Assembly (NCBI GenBank): GCA_014529385.2
Contig: CM043947.1
Coordinates: forward strand, 121,780,891 to 121,844,890
Origin: Adiantum capillus-veneris
Lineage: Eukaryota > Streptophyta > Polypodiopsida > Polypodiales > Pteridaceae
Reading direction: 5' to 3'
DNA length: 64,000 bases
This document shows positions 59,286 to 64,000 of the stretch, one piece after another. The position numbers and the translations under genes are program-made. The notes beneath the pieces were generated by a model, which was given only the letters and a program-made list of their open reading frames with translations, had not been told where the DNA came from and searched no databases. The stretch's first letter is position 1. Each line of letters starts with the position of its first letter.

Positions 59286-61370
59286 AGTTATCCAATTTTC
59301 TCAAGGGGTTTCAAAATGTCTTTATTGACGACATCCCTTGTGAGCTAACTCCTAAACGAGGTAATGATGACCATGCAATTGAACTCCTTCCAGGAAGTTC
59401 ACCGCCTAACAAACCTCCTTATAGAGTTTCTCAAGCTCAACAAGAGGAGATTATGCAGCAAGTGCATGAGTTAGTTGAGAAGGGCATGGTTAGGCCCAGC
59501 TCATCTCCATTTTGCTCACTTGTGCTATTAGTGCAAAGAAAGACGTCACATATCGCATGTGTGTCGACTATAGAGCTTAAAGAAAAGCTTATCTCTCAAC
59601 CTGTGCTTACATTACCGGATCTCTCAAAACCATTTGAGGTCCAATGTGATGCTTGTGGTGATTGCCTTGGAGCTGTTTTGCTTCAAGAAGGGCACGCCAT
59701 AGGCTATGAAAGTCGAAGGCTCGACCCTGTTGAGCAAGCTCTACGCATATATGAAAAGGAATTCCTTGGAGTTCTACATGCCTTAGACTCATGGAAGCAC
59801 TATTTATAGGGGACTCCTTTTATTCTGCGAACGGATCACCAAAGTCTTAAGTACTTCATGACGCAGACCAAGCTCTCTGGCAAACAAATGAGGTGGGAAA
59901 ATTTCCTTTCGCAATTTCATTTTCATACTGCTCACATTGCTGGCAAGCATAATCAAGTAGCAGATGCACTCTCAAGAGGGCCGAGAGTAAATGCGGTTTC
60001 CATAGCAACTCACAATTATCTATCTTCAATGATAGATGAGTATGCTATTGATCCCGATTTTAGAGATGTGATTTCAGCCCTTGCATTAGGGAAGAAAGAA
60101 GAACCATTTACTCTACAAGATGGTTATCTTCTCTATGGCAATAGACTATGCGTTACTAACTCACTACGTGAGAAAGTAATGTATGAATCTCATGCTACTC
60201 CTTATGCAGGGCATAGAGGGATTCAGTCTACCTTAAAGGGAATTGAAACATATTTCTATTGGCCTACCATGAAAGTGAACATACAAGAGTATGTTTCTAA
60301 ATGTGTGGTATGCCAAAAGACAAAATTTGATAAAGGGAAGTGACCTGGATTGCTTCAACCCTTGCCAATCCCTAATTCACCATGGGAGAGCATATCCATG
60401 GATTTTATCTTTGGATTGCCTAAGTCTATCCATGGGAATACAGGAATATGGACGATAGTAGACAGGTTCCATAAACAATCTCATTTTATACCTGTCAAAA
60501 ACACTATCAAAGCCCATCAAATGGCAACCCTCTTCATTTCACAAATTTTCAAGTAGCATGACTTGCCAATGTCCATAGTGTTGGATAGAGATCCTAGAAT
60601 GACCAGTAATTTCTGGAAGGGTCTCCTTGAGAATTTAGGGACCAGTCTAAACTTCTCTTCGGCCTATCATCCACAAACGGATGGCCAAAGTGAAATAGCT
60701 AACCTAACAATTTTCGATCTACTAAAATCCTATGTAACGGAAGTAGATTAAAGATCCCAATGGGAGAAGTACTTACCCTCAGTGGAGTATACTTACAATA
60801 ACACTGTACATACTTCCACAGGAAAAGCACCTTTCGAGGTAATTGAGGGAAGATCAAAAAGTCCCTTGCTACTTAAGGTACATGGGAAGATCTTCGCTGC
60901 AGATGAGTATAGCCGAGACCTACAAGAATCTTTTCAAAAGTTTAAGGATGCTATCTCTATCTCACAACAAAGGCTGCCTCTGACAAGCACAGAAGATCCC
61001 AAGCCTTTAAAGAAAATGATTGGGTCTTATTAAAATTTCCCAAGGCTCGATTAAGGCACACGACGGGCAAGAATCCTACGGGACACCAAAAGTACTATGC
61101 TAAACTAGCAAAAAGGTACTATGGTCCCTTCCAAATTCTTAGGCCAATCAATGAGATGGCCTATCAACTCAAGTTGCCCAATTATTGGCTCATACACAAT
61201 GCTTTTCATGTGAGCCTATTAAAGCCTTACAAAGGAGAGCCACCTCAAGAACCAACTACTGAAGACCCACCGGAGATCGAGGACCAAGAAGAGGTGTTGC
61301 AGCCCGAGTCCATTCTCCGACATGAAGACAAGGTACTAAGAGGCGGTAAGACTATCCAATGATATCTTAT
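59286..61370 (+). pseudogene. CRV2 pol: RT-deleted, RNase H and integrase
   Basis: The start of RT (RPSSSPFCSLVLLVQ) is present, then about 650 bases are deleted at 59574, removing the palm and its catalytic residues. RNase H and integrase follow in one frame with stops at 59807 (TAG), 60341 (TGA), 60554 (TAG) and 60749 (TAA). The integrase zinc finger is complete (SHATPYAGHRG, CVVCQ), unlike CRV1. The core has MDFIFG, LDRDPR and GQSEIAN. A 7-base deletion near 60970 shifts the C-terminal domain into another frame. Confidence 0.93.
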
Positions 61371-61471
61371 TAAGTTTAAGAATTATCCTTTTGAAGATGC
61401 TAGATGGATGCAAGGCATACAATTAAAGGATAACCTAAACCTCGTCAATGCTTACAATGCTTCCCAAAAGT
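61290..61471 (+). pseudogene. CRV2 chromodomain
   Basis: It is in frame with the integrase tail: [21 protein letters not shown], then TGA, then YLIKFKNYPFEDARWMQG and LVNAYNASQK, ending in TAA. It lacks the 11-base duplication of CRV1, so here the only block is the TGA that both copies share. The fold pattern matches chromodomains of plant chromoviruses. Confidence 0.78.
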
Positions 61472-61810
61472 AAGCAAATGTACAAAATGTTAAAAATGAA
61501 CAAAGTTTTTGTCAAGACTCTCTTTTTCTTTATTGTGCACAAAAATGAAGTAGTATGCATTCTTAGATCAAGTTTGCGGAGACGACGTCTCCCAAACACC
61601 AAGTAGAGCTTGTCACTCTACTATGGAAGATTGATAGCACTAATGTGCAGACATGCTTGCGGCAGCCTCAGGCTCTCAAGCACCAAATGGACTAGTCATC
61701 CATTGTGGAATGATGTCGTAGGGTAACATAGGGATCCTCTACCTGCTAAGAAAAGGACTAATGAATATGCTTTATCTTCTCTACCCCATAGTCGAGGACG
61801 ACTATGATTT

Positions 61811-61824
61811 CAAGAGAGAGGTAA
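61811..61824 (+). promoter_or_regulatory. CRV2 polypurine tract
   Basis: CAAGAGAGAGGTAA precedes the LTR start TGTCATAG. It is deleted in CRV1. Confidence 0.8.
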
Positions 61825-62206
61825 TGTCATAGTAATCAATATCTAATTCTCCTAAATGATTTTCTCATGTTAAACTGATCATTTAATATGGGGAAGTGTT
61901 AGGGAAGAAAAAGCTAGAATATTGGTTAAGCTAGCAGACCGACCACATTAGGGATCCAAAGGAGGGAAAATAGGGATCCAAAGGGGGGGGGGGGGCATCT
62001 GCAAAAGAGCCATGTGCAACAATGGGCTTAAAAGAGCCTAAGGTTCAGCCCATTAAGACTTCCAAAATGCTAATGTTCCAAAATTCAAAGGTTGTGTATA
62101 AAGGTCAAGCATGGGGGGAATTGGATGCTTTGTGTGTGCCCCAAAAGTCTTTATCAATCCCTACATAGGAGGGGGCGAGCCTTGGGAGTAGGGGATGAGA
62201 GAGAAA

Positions 62207-62247
<41 letters not shown>

Positions 62248-63442
62248 GCTCCCTTTACACAAAGGGAATGAGGGACACATGTCAGCTCCCTAGCCCAGAT
62301 GCCCACAAGGTGTACCCAATTCCTATTGGATGGCCTTGGAGGTGGACCAATGAGAATTAGGCTAGACTAAATCTAGTTTAGATAATTTAAAAACACTTCA
62401 TAAAAGAACCAATGAGAATTAAGCTCTCTAGAAGACTATTGGACAGTCTTCCAAGGGGTCCAATGAGTATTCAACAGCCCAATGGCTTGCCTGATTCCTA
62501 TTGGCCAGGAGGCAAAGGGGTCCAATGAGAGTTTAGTTACATTTATTAATTACATAAATCTCTCACAAAAGGGGAAAGGGGGACACATGTCAGAAGGCTA
62601 TCACTTATACTGCTTAATTATCATTGGCTAGCCCTAGGGAGGTCCAATGAGACTATAGCATGAGCAAATAGCAAGAGGGGTCGACCAAGAGAGAGAGGGG
62701 GCTGATTTTTGCAAGGCATTATCACACGCACACTCACACAATCTCATGTGTGAAGTAAATAAGACTCTCTCTCTCCTTCTCAAGCTTTAATGGAAAGCTT
62801 ACCACCTACTCCAAGCTTGTGAGAAGGGAGGCCTACACCAACAACTCTTGGCTTTGTGATGCAAATCCAACCAAGATCCAAGCTTCAATGCATGCTCATC
62901 TCCTCTACCATGCTAATTACTAAGCTAAGCTATGCTAATATGAGGGATTATGTGAGGAGATGTACCTCTTTCTCGTAAGACTACTCCTTCTTCCTCTCAA
63001 TCTACTCTCATACCCCGCTAGCTCTCAACATCTTCGAAGGTGTGTGAGGTCTTGGGTCTGAGACCGGAGAGAATTGATGGTGTGTTTGATAAGTGTTTTG
63101 CTTAGTGCATGAAGCTTTCATCTTCATTGCACTAGCTATTCTTGAAGGATTACAAAGAATTGTATTGTACAATGTCTCTCTTGATGGGAGAAACCATAAT
63201 ACAAAGCCTTTTGGAAGGGGGGCCGGCTCCATGTAAATCCGGTCCTCAACTGTTGACAATAGCTTAATTTCTCTCTGTTTTGAAAGTAATGTTCATGCTA
63301 TTTAACTAGGTGGTATGCTTTTTGTTTCTCTCTGCACCCAAGCACTCTTGTAATTCTCATTAAGAATCTATTCTAATGAAATGCCCACTATGTTCATGCT
63401 AATTTCCGCTACACACAATTTTTTAGGCCATTAAATGCTACA
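61825..63442 (+). repeat. CRV2 3' LTR
   Basis: Complete, 1,618 bp, TGTCATAGTAATC to AAATGCTACA. It contains a (CA)19 tract at 62209-62246 that is much shorter in the CRV1 LTRs, and several copies of a CCAATGAGA phrase between about 62346 and 62650. Confidence 0.92.
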
Positions 63443-63448
63443 ATGTTG

Positions 63449-63996
63449 CGTTGCTTCCCAGTCCTCATGTCGTAGAATATGGACTTCCCTTTAGTGTCCT
63501 TCATCTGAATCATTCTGATGCTCCAGTCTTGCTTAGCTTCCGTAGCCATGAGCGAGGGTCTCCCAAGAATGATTGGGTAGCCCTCCCCTTTGTGTGGCAT
63601 GACAAAGATGTTTACCTCCACTTCTGTATTGAATGCTTTTACTTTGACCGCATTCACAATGCCTACGCATTTCACTCTTACATTATTTGCCATTTTGGAT
63701 CGGCAGGGTGCCCGCCTACTCACCTCTAGACCTAGATGGTGCATCATTTTTTCACTCATGACGCATATTTGCGCGCCACCATCTATGTAGACATTTGAGA
63801 TTTTTTGCCCCTTGATGTGGGCATCCATAGTTGGTAGGATGTCGTCGAGATCCCTTCTAGAGATAGCCCCAGCTATCCTTGGTCTTGATTTCCTCGTACT
63901 CACCATTTTCGTCCTTTGCCTCCTGATTCTTGGTGCAAGGTGGAGTAATTGGGGCCAAGTTATCTTCGGGCCCTGCATCAACACATCCTGAACCAA
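63449..63996 (-). pseudogene. Element C protease region
   Basis: Minus strand, 195-codon open frame from the right edge. The active site YIDGGAQICVMSEKMMHHLG has DGG as in element A. VKCVGIVNAVKVKAF and YPIILGRPSLMATEA follow, then the linker DTKGKSIFYDMRTGKQRN, where CRV2 inserted. The frame after RN is chromovirus LTR sequence. The N-terminal end is Arg/Lys-rich. The protease would mature the gag-pol precursor. Confidence 0.85.
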
Positions 63997-64000
63997 ATCA

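Larger units (their letters stand above)
58172..63442 (+). mobile_element. CRV2: internally deleted chromovirus nested in element C
   Basis: Same family and strand as CRV1. The 5' LTR is only 58172-58487 and then jumps into gag. The 3' LTR is complete (61825-63442). Flanks share ATGT (left 58168-58171, right 63443-63446), possibly five bases (ATGTT). Element C resumes on both sides in matching order. Besides the 5' deletion there is a ~650-bp RT deletion, loss of the protease active site, and several stops. Confidence 0.92.
52350..64000 (-). mobile_element. Element C: Tat-like Ty3/gypsy retrotransposon, continues past right edge
   Basis: Minus strand: LTR, polypurine tract, integrase (55964-54633), aRNH/RH/RT (57873-56009) and, beyond the CRV2 insertion, protease (63996-63449). 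Gag and the 5' LTR lie outside. The proteins parallel those of element A domain by domain with moderate identity, so A and C are related but separate subfamilies. CRV2 splits it between protease and RT. Confidence 0.88.

Overview
This window is repeat-dense eukaryotic nuclear DNA from a land plant. I found no convincing host protein-coding gene, rRNA or tRNA. Almost everything recognisable is LTR retrotransposon: Ty1/copia elements, chromodomain-type Ty3/gypsy elements, Tat-like Ty3/gypsy elements with two RNase H domains, and a gag-only non-autonomous element. Initiator-Met tRNA primer sites, chromodomain and dual-RNase-H pols, long LTRs and many microsatellites all fit a large plant genome. 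The gag and reverse transcriptase styles remind me of ferns or gymnosperms, but the species cannot be fixed from sequence alone.

Layout. 1-1128: 3' end of a Ty1/copia element (RNase H and 3' LTR). 3060-6356: minus-strand remnant of an unusual gypsy element B, with RT cut short. 7202-7454: minisatellite and microsatellite. 8110-8975: decayed plus-strand gypsy integrase, with a polypurine tract and LTR start at 8976. 12287-17775: full-length but broken copia element with 192-bp LTRs. 17915-18340: 212-bp tandem duplication. 19200-19890: integrase tail followed by a protease-like fragment.

21845-47849: one large nest. A minus-strand Tat-like gypsy element (A, about 10.9 kb without insertions) is flanked by GCGA(T). 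Its left LTR is interrupted by a plus-strand chromovirus (CRV1, 24077-32585, flanked by GAGAG). Its right LTR is interrupted by a gag-only element (about 40757-47381) that carries an uninterrupted 562-codon ORF. Removing the two insertions makes the two LTRs of A collinear.

47850-52350: mostly non-coding, including a diverged tandem array with a period near 280 bp (about 50.6-51.9 kb). About 52.35 kb to the right edge: a second Tat-like element C on the minus strand, interrupted by a second chromovirus copy (CRV2, 58172-63442) with large internal deletions.

How the parts relate. The two chromovirus copies share two nonsense codons yet sit at different target sites, so defective copies appear to have been mobilised in trans. 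The gag-only element and element A have nearly the same primer-binding site, so the former may be a parasite of A-type machinery. All pol regions are broken, so nothing here looks autonomously active.
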